Positions 44,579 through 56,518 are shown, counted from the first letter of the stretch. The stretch: DNA of 64,000 nucleotides from Melitaea cinxia (GCF_905220565.1 NC_059404.1:16396472-16460471); one strand, 5' to 3'. The notes: generated by a model not told the origin, from the sequence alone. A program made the numbers and translations.

Positions 44579-46065
44579 GTTTCATGAAAGTAATATCGTT
44601 GATTTATAACTTTTGTACGTTCCACTTCAAATATTTTTCGATACTTTTTATGATGACCGCACTTTACATTTTATTGCTTTCGTGAAAAGGTCGATTTCGA
44701 ACGAGAATACAAAAACATCCCTTCAAAATTACTAAACGGATGAAATTCGAATGCTTTTGACCTTTCGAGTAGGTCCTTTGTGTCATGCTAAACACGTGTC
44801 AGAAATGTTTTCAATATATCTCTCGTAGATACAAGAATACACGTAAAGTTTATTTTTTGGAACTGTATTATTTAGTAAACAAACCCCTGTCAATACGTAA
44901 TTCATGCTTTTTCCGCATTTATCACTCACAACACATTAGCTTACGCACATTTGTAAAACTCCATTTACTATTTATCTCACTAAAAAGAAATATCAATTTA
45001 TCATTTTACAGACATAAAAACTATTAAAATATGAATTTTGAGAGAAGTTACATATAGTATAGTAGTAGAGTTCACACCAAATCTTGAATACTAATTTATT
45101 TAGTATGCAATTAAAATCCTAAAAAAAACATTCTTGCTTCTAACTTACAATATGACGGACATATTTTTAGATATAAAGCGGTAAAGTTCGATTAAATAGA
45201 GACCAAAACAGTCATTTCACAAACAAGTGAACAACGATGCCGGCTATTACCTGAGCCCTTATAACTTGGACTATAACTTGACCCCTCGTTACGATACGAT
45301 GGCTATGATTACTTTCCTGTTTCAACTTAGAGGTTTAAATGGAGAATTGCTTGTAATAAAATTCGATGGTGCTTGAGCTTAGGTTTAGAACATTAGACCT
45401 TTTATGAGTTCACCTTTGCCTAAGGTTACTCTACAAGACGAAACTCGATTTTATTTTTAATAATGTTGTAATCTTATTCCTAATTTTAATTATTTATAAT
45501 TTCAATATAATCTATGGTATATATGAAAAAAATTATGTAACTTTTTTATTTAGATGTTATAGAATATTTTATCAATATTTATGTGAAATAAAAGAGATAA
45601 TTGTTTAACATAATTATAGTCAAACATTTAACGCATTTTGACGACAAATTCCTTTAATGTAACTATGTCTCAATGTGCACTGAAGCACTTTATAAAATAA
45701 ATAATATTTCATACGCAGACACGTTATTTAAATTTTAAATTACAAGCCTTACAAAAGTACAGCACTAAATCTGTTCAAAACTAATTAGTCCAAAGCGAAA
45801 TTACATTATTATGTGGTCGTATATCATTCTTAATTAAACTCTACAGTTTTAATTATTTAATTTTTTCCCGTAGTTACGCCACAGCTTAAAAGGTTTGAAA
45901 TATTTAAACCTTTATTCCTTTTTTTTCAAGTAAAACCTTTTTTGTTTCGTTCTCGACCGTTCTCGACTACATTTAATTACGTAACTCTTGCAGTGCTTTT
46001 TTGTGTGACGTTGTGTGTACTAAAATATATTTTTGTAACTGAAATTTTCAAATTTGTTACAGGTA
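44579..46065. other. 1.5-kb AT-rich stretch, no gene
   Basis: A loose match to motif J at 44640-44735; ORF 44785-45027 is unsupported. Confidence 0.5.
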
Positions 46066-46140
46066 ATAATTGTGTTTGCTCGTAAATGAAAAAAAAAACA
46101 ATTTCAACTACATCGACAAGTAATACAATGTAGGTAGTAA

Positions 46141-46641
46141 ATAAAATAATTTTTAACAAAAAAAAAACCGACTTCAAACAGGAAACTAAAAAGTGTAAAA
46201 TAAATTTACTTAGTACAAAGTAATTCGTATTTTAATTTAGTTAATCAGAAATGATTAAATAAATATTTTATAATTTTGAAGTCGGTGCCAAGTAAAACAA
46301 TAACTACTCTAGTATCTACTCGTAAGATGTATTCAGTTTTCTTTCATAATTTGTTTCATTGACTACTAGGTTGAATACTGTTATTATTCTGTTATTGTTT
46401 TGACATATCTAATAATATTTTTTGTACTTGTTTGTTGTGTGTGTGCTGTTTGTATTTGTTATTGTAGCCAGGTTGTTGTAGTATTTACTTGGCACCAACT
46501 TCAAAATTATAAAATATTTATTTAATCATTTCTGATTAACTAAATTAAAATACGAATTACTTTGTACTAAGTAAATTTATTTTACACTTTTTAGTTTCCT
46601 GTTTGAAGTCGGTTTTTTTTTTTGTTAAAAATTATTTTATT
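46141..46641. mobile_element. Foldback element with long near-perfect inverted repeats
   Basis: The left arm 46141-46296 and right arm 46484-46641 are near-perfect reverse complements of about 155 bp. Each includes ACCGACTTCAAACAGGAAAC and TAATCAGAAATGATTAAATA. The roughly 190-bp spacer has no ORF. A fragment of H (46066-46140) precedes it. No transposase; a miniature inverted-repeat element is the best description. Confidence 0.88.
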
Positions 46642-46689
46642 TTACAATTTTTAGTGATGGGTAGACCTAACAAGGATGCTTTTTCTCTT

Positions 46690-47080
46690 GTGTCGGGGGT
46701 CCGGAAACATGCACAATACACAAGCACAAACACCCAGACAATGACAAACATCTATATGGCCAATACAAATGTCTGTCGTGCGCGGAGATTGAACCCACTA
46801 ACGCCAGCGCAACAGCTGGTGCTGTGACCGCTGCGCTAACGCGTCGACATACTATGAGTAAAGTTCGCTATCAGGTGTACGTAATAACAAGCGGGACTGA
46901 CAGCCTAGCGTGTTCTCTGAGGCTAGGTTGGAAGAACCATAAAGATTAACAACTAGACCGAAAATAAATATTTGTATAAACATAAATATCCTCTCCGAGC
47001 GGGAATAGAACCCGCGACCGTCGGTGTTTAGGCGCCGCCGACACGGCACATGCACCATTATATCAAAGCGGTCGTCAAAC
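46690..47080 (-). mobile_element. SINE family B, two copies in tandem
   Basis: 46690-46848 ends with a tRNA-like head whose reverse complement gives TTGAACCC-type B-box sequence near 46789. A second copy of the other subfamily follows at 46849-47080, with its own GAACCCGC box near 47007 and a head resembling copy 1 at 2818. Tandem head-to-tail arrangement. Confidence 0.7.
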
Positions 47081-47172
47081 AGCAAAAGGTAACTGCTGTA
47101 AATTGTTGAGAAATTCCCTCGAGTGTTTATGGGTTCCATCATCAAACCTGGTCCTGCGACACAGATGATCAC

Positions 47173-47640
47173 ACAGCAGGTAATTGCTATAAATCGTTGA
47201 AAAGTTCCCTCGACTATCTTTCGTCTTCATCATCAGACTGTAATGGCACTTGTAACTCATATATGTGCAAAGTTCTCATCAATAGAAACGAATTAAGTTC
47301 AAACAGCAGGTAATTGGTATAAGTCGTTGAAGAGTTCCCTCGACTATCTTTCGTCTCCATCATCAGACTGAAATGGCACTTATAGCTCATACGTATGCAA
47401 AGTTCTCATTAATAGAAACAAATTAAGTTCAAACAGCAGGTAATTGCTATAAATCGTTAAAGAGTTCCCTCGACTATATTTTGTCTCCATCATCAGACTG
47501 TAATGGCACTTATAACTCATACAGGTGCAAAGTTCTCATCAATAGAAACAAATTAAGTTCAAAAAGCAGGTAACTGCTATAAATTGTTGAAGAGTTCCCT
47601 CGACTATCTTTCTTCTCCATCATCAGATCGACTCCAGACC
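47173..47640 (+). repeat. 130-bp tandem repeat array
   Basis: Units start at 47173, 47303, 47433 and 47563 (last one partial), an exact 130-bp period, each beginning with ARCAGCAGGTAAYTG or close to it. A more diverged unit precedes at 47079-47172. Segments such as TTCCCTCGA and CCATCATCAG also occur inside family H. Confidence 0.88.
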
Positions 47641-48320
47641 TTTATTAAATAGTAGTGCTTTATAGTACTTAATGAAAACATGATTAAATTTACTAGTCAC
47701 CCTTACGATTTTTGAAAGTTTCCCTCGATTTCTCTGGGATCCCATCATCACATCCTGGTTTCCTTATCATGGTACCAAACTATGAATATCTCCTTTCCAA
47801 CAAAAAAAGAATTATCAAAATCGGTTCATAAACGAAGAAGTTATCTCCGAACATACATAAAAAAAAAATATATATATACGGTCGAATTGAGTAACCTCCT
47901 CCTTTTTTTGAAGTCGGTTAAAAAAATAGTTAAGTGAATACGCGTTATTAAAGATTATTCTAAAAGTAGTGATTAGATCTAGAATAAATGTAAATAGGAA
48001 TACAAATTAAGTATCAGCTTTCGATTAAAGTAAGAATCACCAAAATCGGTATAGGCAATGAAAATTTATGCGTTATAATAAAGCAATTACATAAACCAGT
48101 AATAAAATGCAGGTAGATGAAAAAATTGTCAAGAATATACGCATTATTAAAGATAAATTAAAAAAGTACTTGTCAAACCTTGAATAAATTTATAGAATTT
48201 GATCATACGTCAAGCTTTCGATTAATAATTGTGTTTGCTCACAAACGAAAAAAACCGACTTCAATTGCATTGAAAAGTAATACAGTAAGTGGATAAAAAA
48301 AATTAACAAACGCACTAGTC
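47641..48320 (+). repeat. Family H fragments, nested or rearranged
   Basis: 47690-47925 is an H 3' half ending CTTTTTTTGAAGTCGGTTA. 47926-48225 is another H interior and 48227-48310 an H 5' end (TTGTGTTTGCTCACAAACG). At least two copies are joined. Confidence 0.7.
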
Positions 48321-48334
48321 GTCACTACGATTTT

Positions 48335-48592
48335 GGGGGATTCCCCGTAAATGGATATTTGTATTTTTACAAATATTTATTTTCGGTCTGTTTGTCTATC
48401 CTTGGGGTCTCCCCATAATGCCTTGAATATACGTGAAGCAGTCGGTCCCGGTTGTTATCATTGATACCGGATAGCAATCATTGGTCATAGTAGGTTTTGG
48501 TCCACCAAAAGGTGGAGCAGCATGGTGGATTTAGCTTCAACCCTGCTCTTACATGGAGGAAGACGACTTTGCTCAATGTTACAAGCCTTAAA
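48335..48592 (+). mobile_element. SINE family B, headless copy
   Basis: Body and 3' end present (GGTCCCGGTTGTTATCAT near 48445), tRNA head missing or mutated. Confidence 0.65.
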
Positions 48593-48981
48593 ATATGTAA
48601 AGAGGTCTGAATATTATCGCTATGTTACCGTCGTTATTAAATTTGGCTTCTCATAATCACTAAATATATTTTAAAAAATATTTTTGCCGTTGTTTCCTAG
48701 CTTACTAATACATTTTGCTTACAAGTTCCATTATCCAAACATACATATAATTACATTATGTTAATTGTTAACATAGCCATCTAAATTACATTATTTAAAA
48801 TTTTTATTTTATTTATTCAGCAACATGTTCGCACTCGTTTGAACATAAATTTAGACGTTATTCGATAGAAAACCTCGAAAAAAGGTCTTCCATTGAAACG
48901 TAAAACCGATATTGTTAACGTCTAAACGATTTCGATTCACTTCACACCGATTATGTGTTTAATGATTTAAGCTAAAGGTTT
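48593..48981. other. AT-rich, no gene seen
   Basis: No recognised repeat. Confidence 0.55.
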
Positions 48982-49414
48982 TTAACCGACTTCCAAAAAA
49001 AGAACCTTTGACTGAGTGTACCAAATTTTTTTTAATCGGTCCCATTTCAATTAATTTAAATCTGGCAAGTTCTTTTCGACTATATCTTATCACTTTTTGA
49101 GTAATCTTTGATAACGCGTTACATTTACTTGACTACTAGCTGACCTGGCGAACTTCGTATCACCTTATTTTTTTCTGAAATATAATAATAACATAATATA
49201 TCAAAATAAAATATAGCCTATCTTTTAAGTTGGATCAAACTGCACACGGTGTGCAAATTTGACTAAAATCGGTTAAGTAGTTTAGGAGTCCATTGAGGAC
49301 AAATATTGTGACACGAGATTTATATATATTAAGATTTTGTGCGTCTACCTACGTTGTATTACTTGTCGATGTAATTAAAGCCGGTTTTTTTTCGTTTGCG
49401 AGCATCCACAATTG
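48982..49414 (-). repeat. Family H copy interrupted by Helitron G1
   Basis: Minus strand; 48982-49135 and 49335-49414 are the two halves, ending in CCGGTTTTTTTTCGTTTGCG then AGC. G1 occupies the gap. Confidence 0.82.
49136..49334 (-). mobile_element. Helitron-like element G1, inserted in an H repeat
   Basis: 199 bp; minus-strand 5' TCTTAATATA and 3' GGTCAGCTAG, inserted exactly between A and T. The flanks (GACTA | TTTTGTGCGTC) join to restore the H consensus. Differs from G2 at a single visible position. Confidence 0.85.
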
Positions 49415-49545
49415 TTTTATTTTCAAATGGCACTACGTTATTAATTTACAAATAATGTCTTATTACTACATACACATGCTGATTTATAGCATAAATTTAT
49501 TTCGAAAAAAATACTAAATTCCATCGCTACGTAACTAGCTACTTA

Positions 49546-49859
49546 TCTATACAAATATTATAAAGCTGAAGAGTTTGTTTGTTTGTTTGTTTGTTTGATC
49601 GCGCTAATCTCAGCAACTGCTGGTCCGAATTGAAAAATTATTTTTGTGTTAGATAGCCCATATATCGAGGAAAGTTATAGACTACATATCACTATATAAT
49701 GCTAAGACCAATAGGAACGGAGAAGCAGTGAAGAATGTTTCAAAATCGGTTTTTTTTTCCTTTTGAGAGCTTCCGCTGCGTGCCCTGCGTAAACAGCAAA
49801 AAATCATGTATGACAGAATTGTTCCTATTCCACACGGACGAAGTCGCAGGCAAAGCTAG
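49546..49859 (+). mobile_element. Non-autonomous Helitron D4 (variant subfamily)
   Basis: Starts TCTATACAAATATTATAAAG, contains (TTTG)n and ends GGACGAAGTCGCAGGCAAAG then CTAG|T. The ends match D, the interior differs. Confidence 0.8.
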
Positions 49860-50135
49860 TATTAGATATTCTGCTAAGTACTAACAATTTTAACTATATA
49901 TTTAGAGTAGCTTAGGCAACCTAGTTATATGTGAGGGTGGCGTGGCGTATAAAAAACACATTGACAAAATACATAACAGATAAATAAAACTAATCGTGTA
50001 ACACAAAGGCCGATTCATCCCTTTACCTCAAAGGATTCCGATTGTTATTTTCGTATTCGAGAGGGTATAGGATTGAAGATAAATATTTTCTAATGATTAA
50101 AATATAATGGGTATTGTTATATTCCCGACACATCA

Positions 50136-50264
50136 TCAGTCATCATCGTCAGTTCAGCCTAATACAGTCCACTGCTGGACATAGGCCTCCTTAAGTTCGC
50201 ACCAAAAATGGAGTGAACTCATGTGTTTTGCCCATAGTCACTACGCTGGGCAGGCGGGTTCCGA
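50136..50264 (-). mobile_element. Retroposon family A, copy 10 (5' truncated, with TSD)
   Basis: Only the 3' 130 bp are present. The perfect 13-bp repeat CCCGACACATCAT at 50123-50135 and 50265-50277 flanks it, proving an original 5' truncation. Confidence 0.87.
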
Positions 50265-50366
50265 CCCGACACATCATTTATATGATATTAGATATCTTAA
50301 ATCTATTCGAGAGTCTTTCTATTATGAATGTACACATACATATCATAACCTCTACATTTTAATTGT

Positions 50367-50680
50367 CTTCACTTCACTGTTGGGCATAGGAATCCTAAAG
50401 CTCGCGCCTGCCACAAACTCATGAGGGTTTTGCCCATAGTAACCACGCTCGGCAGGTGGGTTTGTGACTGCAGAGCTGGTTTTATCACACCTAAAACACT
50501 GCTGCCCGTCTTCGGCCTGTGTATTTGAAAGCCAGTAGTTAGATGGTTATCCGCCATCATTCGGCTTTACAAGTTCCATGGTGGTAGTAGAACTGTGTTA
50601 TCCTTTAGTCGCCTCTTACGGCACCCACGGGACCAGAGGGGCTATATTCTTTACCGTCGTAACCACACAGCACATACTTT
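50367..50680 (-). mobile_element. Retroposon family A, copy 11
   Basis: A diverged copy about 100 bp from copy 10 and in the same orientation. The tail is eroded; the head is present at 50660-50680. Confidence 0.8.
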
Positions 50681-51415
50681 CTTAGGAACCAGTAAACAGG
50701 CTCAAATTACTATATTAATTGTAAAGTATATTAAATTCTTATCAAGATTAGCAAATAGAATTTTATTATATGTCAACTTTAAAATCACTCCGTTTAAAGT
50801 TGTCCAGAATTCATTTCAGAAAGCAATTTCTTAAGAAAACGTTTCTAGTCTATTGACTTTTTGACGCAGACCACTTGTCTCCATCGCGTCAATCTCTCAC
50901 GTGTTACGACCATTACGAGCTAAATGACTGTATCATGAACCAGCACTTTAGGAGATTTACAAAATTGTTACGCAATTCGGTGCGGGTAGTTGTCTAAACT
51001 TAGGCAGGTATTTAGTGAGATAGATTACATTATTTTAAGCATAGGTCGTAAATTTTATTTATACATCTTAGATGAAGTAACAAGCGCCACTTGCTGACTC
51101 TACTTGCCTGTTGTCAAAACAGGTTTTCTCCAGGTTTTTCGCTACTTTACTCGTAACAGAAATACAACGCTAGGTTTTTGAGAGAAGTATTATAGGGTTG
51201 TGTTTTTCTGAAGTTTTGAGGTATATCCACAGTTGAGTTCTTCTCAGATTTTGAGAAAGACTTCTGCAAAATTCATCCTTGTAATCTTTTCATTAATCGT
51301 TCTTCCATTTTTTTCATATCCACATTGTGTCCATTTTTGTGCTCCTCGTAAATTTAATAAAAATATTTACTGCTATACCCTCAACAAAAAAGGTGGTAAA
51401 AATAGCGATACTATA
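50681..51415. other. AT-rich, no gene seen
   Basis: 50870-51000 is less AT-rich but unrecognised. Confidence 0.5.
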
Positions 51416-51610
51416 TAATTGTGTTTGCTCGCAAACGAGAAAAACCGACTTCAATTACAACGTAAGTAGACGGAAAAAATTCTCTGGTATTCCATCATCA
51501 GATCCTGGTTTATTTATGATAGTATCTATCACACTTGGGATATTTCCTTTCCAACAAAAAAATAATTGTCAAAATCGGTTCATAAACGACGAAGTTATCC
51601 CCGAACATAC

Positions 51611-51664
<54 letters not shown>

Positions 51665-51687
51665 CTCCTTTTTTTAAGTCGGTTAAA
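51416..51687 (+). repeat. Family H copy with AT microsatellite
   Basis: TTGTGTTTGCTCGCAAACGA start at 51419 and TTTTTTTAAGTCGGTTAAA end. An (AT)n run at about 51613-51660 has replaced part of the interior. Confidence 0.78.
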
Positions 51688-51829
51688 TTTGGCTGTACGT
51701 ATTCTTTGGTGTATATTCGTCATTTTTTTATATGTACTATTTTAAAGTCAGTCTAGGTACGCTAAAAATAATTATGTTTTTATGAAAACAAAAGCAGTCG
51801 ATTACATTGATGTCGTTGAAGTTGTTTTC

Positions 51830-52135
51830 ACTAGCCTGTAGTCTGTGGTGACCTTGCGTTCTGCTTTACGGGTTGCGAATTCGATTCCCGACTGACTTGG
51901 ATGTAATATTTATATAAGTATTATTTTTATATATATTTATCAAAAAAAAAATATCTATAACAGTTGGTTGTTAATGTTAGCATAAAAAATCATGATTATG
52001 ATGATGATGATTTTTATGTATATTTAAAAAAAATTAGCTATAACAGTCGGTTGTTATCTGTAACACAAGCATTAAATTGCTTACAATAGGAACAGACGGG
52101 TGTGTGTATGTTATAAGATATTTATTTGTTTATTT
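51830..52135 (+). mobile_element. SINE family C, copy with internal duplication
   Basis: Head with B box (AATTCGATTCCC near 51879); the body segment around AAAAATATCTATAACAGTTGG is present twice (about 51945-51980 and 52026-52060). Confidence 0.7.
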
Positions 52136-52482
52136 AACATAAATCTTAAAATGATTAATTGTTAATTAAACATCGTTTTCAAAATCTTATACGACATCTG
52201 GAGTTTAGTTGTTTGTGTGCCCGTATCCACTACACAATACCCTGAGACTCTAAAACAATATAATCCTCTTAGATTACCCTTTAAATTAATCAAAATGTCT
52301 TCGTGATGATGACGGAATCTCACGCAAGTAATGCTTGCTTTATTTAATTACATTTAAACATAAGTATGAGTATTTGAAGAAACAATTGTTCTTTTCCATT
52401 GTCTAAAAACCTTATAAACATCTCAATTGTTGATATTGGAAATGAATAAAATAATACGTTCCTCTGTTCGAAATTTACATCG
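52136..52482. other. AT-rich, no gene seen
   Basis: No recognised repeat. Confidence 0.55.
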
Positions 52483-52822
52483 CTTTAGCTTGTAATATCC
52501 CACTTCTGGGCATAGCCCTTTCTCCCCATGTAGGAGAAGGATCAGAGCTTAATCCACCACGCTGCTCCAATGCGGGTTGGCGGATATATTTCCTACTATG
52601 AGTAACGATCGCTATCGGGTGTACATGATAACAACCGGGATCAGCAGCTTAATGTGCTCTCCGAGGCACGGTAGGGAGACCCACAAGCACTGCACAAACA
52701 TCCAGACCACGGCAAGTATCAGTGTGGCCAATACAAATGTTTGTCATGTGCAGGGATTGAACAAGCAACAGCCAGCTCAACAGCCATAAACTAGTGCTAT
52801 CACCGTTGCGCCAACGCGTCGC
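52483..52822 (-). mobile_element. SINE family B, full-length copy
   Basis: Best-preserved minus-strand copy: 3' end at 52491-52513 (plus-strand TGTAATATCCCACTTCTGG), tRNA head ending at GCGCCAACGCGTCG (52809-52822), B box read as GGGATTGAAC near 52752. An ORF at 52577-52789 is a shadow. Confidence 0.8.
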
Positions 52823-53212
52823 CAATATCTACATAATTTACACTAAATGTTTTAAAATTATTCACGGTTAAGTAGAAACGATAACTTTGATGTACGATAT
52901 ATTTGTGTCAATATATAAGCGCCGGGAGTTGGTAAACTGGTAGCGATAGAGAGCTGAAAGTGTAAAAGTACCCATACAAAACAATCAAGTACTAAATCCT
53001 CACAAAAACAAAGACCCCACATAAAGGCATATTTTACAACTAGCTACCCGCAGTTTCGGCACGCATTGCATTTTTTTTAGATAAATAGTATCCTATGTTA
53101 CTTTTAATCCCTCCAAGAATATGTGTACAAAGTGTCATAATGATCGGTTAAGTAGCTTTCGCGTGAAAGCGTAATAAACAAACTTACGTTCACATTCATA
53201 ATATTAGTAGGA
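52823..53212. other. AT-rich, no gene seen
   Basis: 53035-53212 is weakly Helitron-like (CTAGCTACCCGCAGTTTCGG near 53040). Confidence 0.45.
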
Positions 53213-53415
53213 CTAGCTGACCCCACAAATGTTGTTTTACCATATATGTTTATTATCCCCCTTGATCTCCCATCTTATAACTTAGGGGTATGAAAAATAG
53301 ATGTTGGCCGATTCTCAGACCTACCCAATATGCATATTTCATAAAAATCGATCCAGCCGTTTCGAGGGAGTATGTTAACTAACATTTTGACAAGAGAATT
53401 TTATATATAAGATAT
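53213..53415 (-). mobile_element. Helitron-like element F3
   Basis: CTAG terminus at 53213-53216 followed by CTGACCCCACAAATGTTG; the other end is GAGAATTTTATATATAAGAT. Confidence 0.75.
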
Positions 53416-53560
53416 TATTAGGGATGTACACATGTACCAAACATAAAAATCGGGTCAAAACTACCAATTTGATATAAATATCATATACATAAATACGAAC
53501 TATATAACTTAACTCGTCGGTATCCATAAGTGCTTTTAATATCAACGAATTCATTGCACG

Positions 53561-53615
53561 ATGTGTCGATATCTTAAGCGGCGATCTTTCCTCGCGCGAG
53601 CCTCTTGCATACTAG
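53561..53615 (+). other. Exon-like block before a strong donor site
   Basis: ATG at 53561 opens a frame MCRYLKRRSFLARASCIL that meets a consensus donor TAG|GTAAGTGA at 53616. A stop follows immediately if unspliced. It may be a first exon or a conserved piece of an unrecognised repeat; I slightly favour a repeat. Confidence 0.25.
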
Positions 53616-53639
53616 GTAAGTGATGAAATAGGGTGACAA

Positions 53640-54240
53640 TCAAATTTTTGTTACTTTATATCATTTGTAATGCTATGACAGCTGTCCGCAGTCGTTCGAC
53701 ATCGGAAAAGCACGCGTACAACGTTTGCAAGTATCGCTTGGCAAGCTTAAATGTTTTAAAAATTCCCCGTGTGCCAAACAAACGGGTGCTTCCCATGACT
53801 TGATATCTCCAGGAGTGGTTCCAAAAATTAAAATTAATATTTTATGCCATATCAAATTTTTGTGTAATTTTAATAATATAAATAGTATTTTAATTCCCTT
53901 TTTTAATTAACCGTTCTATCTTCCCCAAAAAATCGGGGGTTGATAAGAAAATTTTGTTTGTGATATATCTTTATGCAGTACTTAAAAAATCGATCGGATG
54001 AGGCCAAACACGCCCATTTTCAGTAGACGGGAACAGATTTGAATAAAGTCAGAATTCTTTTCGGCTATATTGGTCGCCATTTGCAAATTGTTAATTTAGC
54101 TGTAACTTCGTCATCTCTAGACGCAAAAATGGGCGAGTTAGAAATAAAAAAGGCATGTTCGCAAGCACTGGTCGTATCGCGAAGTGGTTTTATTCCCTGC
54201 CCCTCCCTTTACATGGGCTTCAAGTTGGACACGAGGTGAC
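53640..54240 (+). other. GC-uneven stretch of unknown origin
   Basis: Short open frames (for example SRSTSEKHAYNVCKYRLASL near 53690-53750, and 54039-54239) in sequence less AT-rich than usual. None matches a family I know. Probably the same mosaic as 54306-54700. Confidence 0.3.
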
Positions 54241-54305
54241 GGTTCGACCTTGAGTCATTGACCAAAAACTAGAGTTTTCTCCAACTTTGAGAGTTTTCTC
54301 TAAAT

Positions 54306-54700
54306 TTGGCTCGTGCTGGGGAAAGGGTTGTAGGGAGTATGGAGCCAGTAGCTAAGGACACCGGACCGGCACCCGTGGTAGTCCTGGGACCGGCGCTGAC
54401 CGAGAAACTCGAGGATCACACTTACCTTTTGTTCGAGAACAGCGTCAGACTCAAAGACCTGCAGGCCAATTACGAAGCAAAAAGAAGTAATCAAAGCACC
54501 GAAGATGTATGCTTGTCCTTGCTATGTCCAAGTTTCTGCTGAAAAATCCAGCTGTGCTCCATTTCCTGGAGATATCATCAACGGACGAACTGATCACGGG
54601 GGTGGAAGTTTCGCAAAGCTAAAGATAGAAGGTGGTGATGGCCTTCACCACAACCGAGGAGATGAAAAACTTTGTTATATACAGTATACAAGCGTTCCAT
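54306..54700 (+). pseudogene. Unidentified coding-like block, probably frameshifted
   Basis: GC-enriched against its flanks. One frame runs 54306-54542 (78 codons), with a conserved-looking stretch PVVVLGPALTEKLEDHTYLL at about residues 22-41. A shifted frame then gives KFLLKNPAVLHFLEI near 54530-54575, and a third frame is open to 54702. The look is that of a once-coding segment with one or more frameshifts. I do not recognise the family; a diverged transposon, viral or host fragment are all possible. Confidence 0.3.
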
Positions 54701-54710
54701 AGTAAAAATA

Positions 54711-55331
54711 TTATTGGATCAGCATCAATAATACAATAATTACCGATTTAACCAACAAAAAAAAAAACGTTTTATTTGCCACGCAGTCGTTTTGTGACGG
54801 ATGAGTGCGATTATTACACTAAATAAACTTATATATAAGGTTTTAAGCGTCTCTAGTTTACTTAATTATAATATGTATTAATAAATGATTAACAAAATTA
54901 TAAACAAATACCAGATTAATTAAATCATGGTCACTCTACGATGGTATTTCGTTCTCATTCAACCTGGGACGTCTAAAGGAGCACTTTGAAATTCAGTCGG
55001 CTCGCGATGCCGATCATATTTCGGTATAATTTCGGTCCTTCAGAATGTCCTTACATGAATATTAAAAACTTAGTTTACTAATAATTTATAGCTCGATCCT
55101 TCTCTTTGCCTAATTAATTATAAAAATCGTTTTGCGAGCTAATGAAATGATAATTTTAAAATCTATTATGATTATTATATGTCATATTTTATGTTTTTGT
55201 GTCTTTTTTTTTTAATTTATAGAAGTGGTAATTTATAAGTAGATACTAACAATAGACCAATTTTCTTAAAACTTCGCATGTTCGGCAAAAGTCGCAAAAA
55301 ACTGAGTACGAATAAGTGTACAAAAACTTAA
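54711..55331. other. AT-rich, no gene seen
   Basis: No recognised repeat. Confidence 0.55.
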
Positions 55332-55429
55332 GGCGGGTTGGTGACCGCAGGGCTGGCTACCGTGGCTGGCGTGGCACCGAAGACGCTGCCCGTCTTCGGC
55401 CTGTGTATTTCAAAGCCAGCAGTTGGATG
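55332..55429 (-). mobile_element. Retroposon family A, internal fragment (copy 12)
   Basis: Only the middle of A is present, truncated at both ends, with a short local duplication (GGCTGGC) around 55353-55370. Confidence 0.75.
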
Positions 55430-56518
55430 AAACTGCGATATTAGTGTGTGATGTGAAAAACTTAAAACTGATTATTTATTTATTTTTGAGTTTTTTTTTT
55501 TTGCATTTTTACGAAACCACGCGATATAATACTCGTTATATAATTGTTTATCTAAAATTCCTTATATTATACATAAAAAAAAAAATAAAGAAATATGTAA
55601 AGACTTAAACCACTTGACATTCCGTAAATAAAATATACCAAAATATGCTTTTAAGCCGTAATATTGACTATGATCAGACGTATTTGGTCAATCGATACAT
55701 GATCGATACACATTATCTGTGGTCGATTCAGTAAGTTCGTCAAGTTTTTTTTGCGAACTTCACAGTAATGGCAACATTTTTGCTTATAGACGCTTATTAG
55801 TTAAAGACCGTTTATATAACTGTTATAAGACAATTTTATCGAACGTTTTATAAGCTTATCGAGCATTTTAACTAATGAACGTTATAATCGTTCTATAAGC
55901 TTTTTTTATGAATAAGACCGTTAATGTTTATTTCACTTCTGACGTTTTAAGCATGTCACGTTCTACGCTTTCGTAGCCTCGTAGCCCGCTACGAAAAATG
56001 CAATAACGTAGCACGCTTCGACCTCGCGTATTATCAAGCAAGCAGTTTAATTTTAATATATCTTGTTATAATGATTTTGTTATTCACATAAATGTACCTA
56101 CATACATTGCATTTGCGTGTTTTTTTGAATGTGTGTGGGTATGTTTATGTGTGTATGTAAGTAATAACTACGTATACATCAATTTTTATATATTGAATCG
56201 TTACATTTTTGTCATTACGCAAGTATTTGACTAAGGGAACTATTAAAAAATCAGAATTTCTTATATTTAAATAAGATTTTTTATGTGCTTACATGTAATA
56301 CTGTTAAAAACAAAGCATTTCTATGTTGAATGGTAATAATTAGTTATTATGTCCAAAAGTTCAATTACAATAAAACGAAACACGTAGCTATGATTTCAAA
56401 ACAAATATAGAACATAGTTAGCATCAAATTTCTCTAGAGAATGTGTGTACAGCGGCTGAGTTGAAAAGAAGTGTTCCCGAGTAAACAAATAGTTTGGAGC
56501 GCAATGTTTGTGTTGCAG
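55430..56518. other. AT-rich, no gene seen
   Basis: 55945-56030 is GC-richer with repeated CGTAG motifs; otherwise nothing before the candidate exon. Confidence 0.5.

Noticed and set aside
47173..47640. CRISPR-like repeat-spacer array
   Set aside because: Whole 130-bp units repeat without distinct spacers, and the context is eukaryotic.
55945..56030. CGTAG-rich stretch as a promoter or CpG-island-like element
   Set aside because: Short, with no initiator, TATA context or downstream gene.
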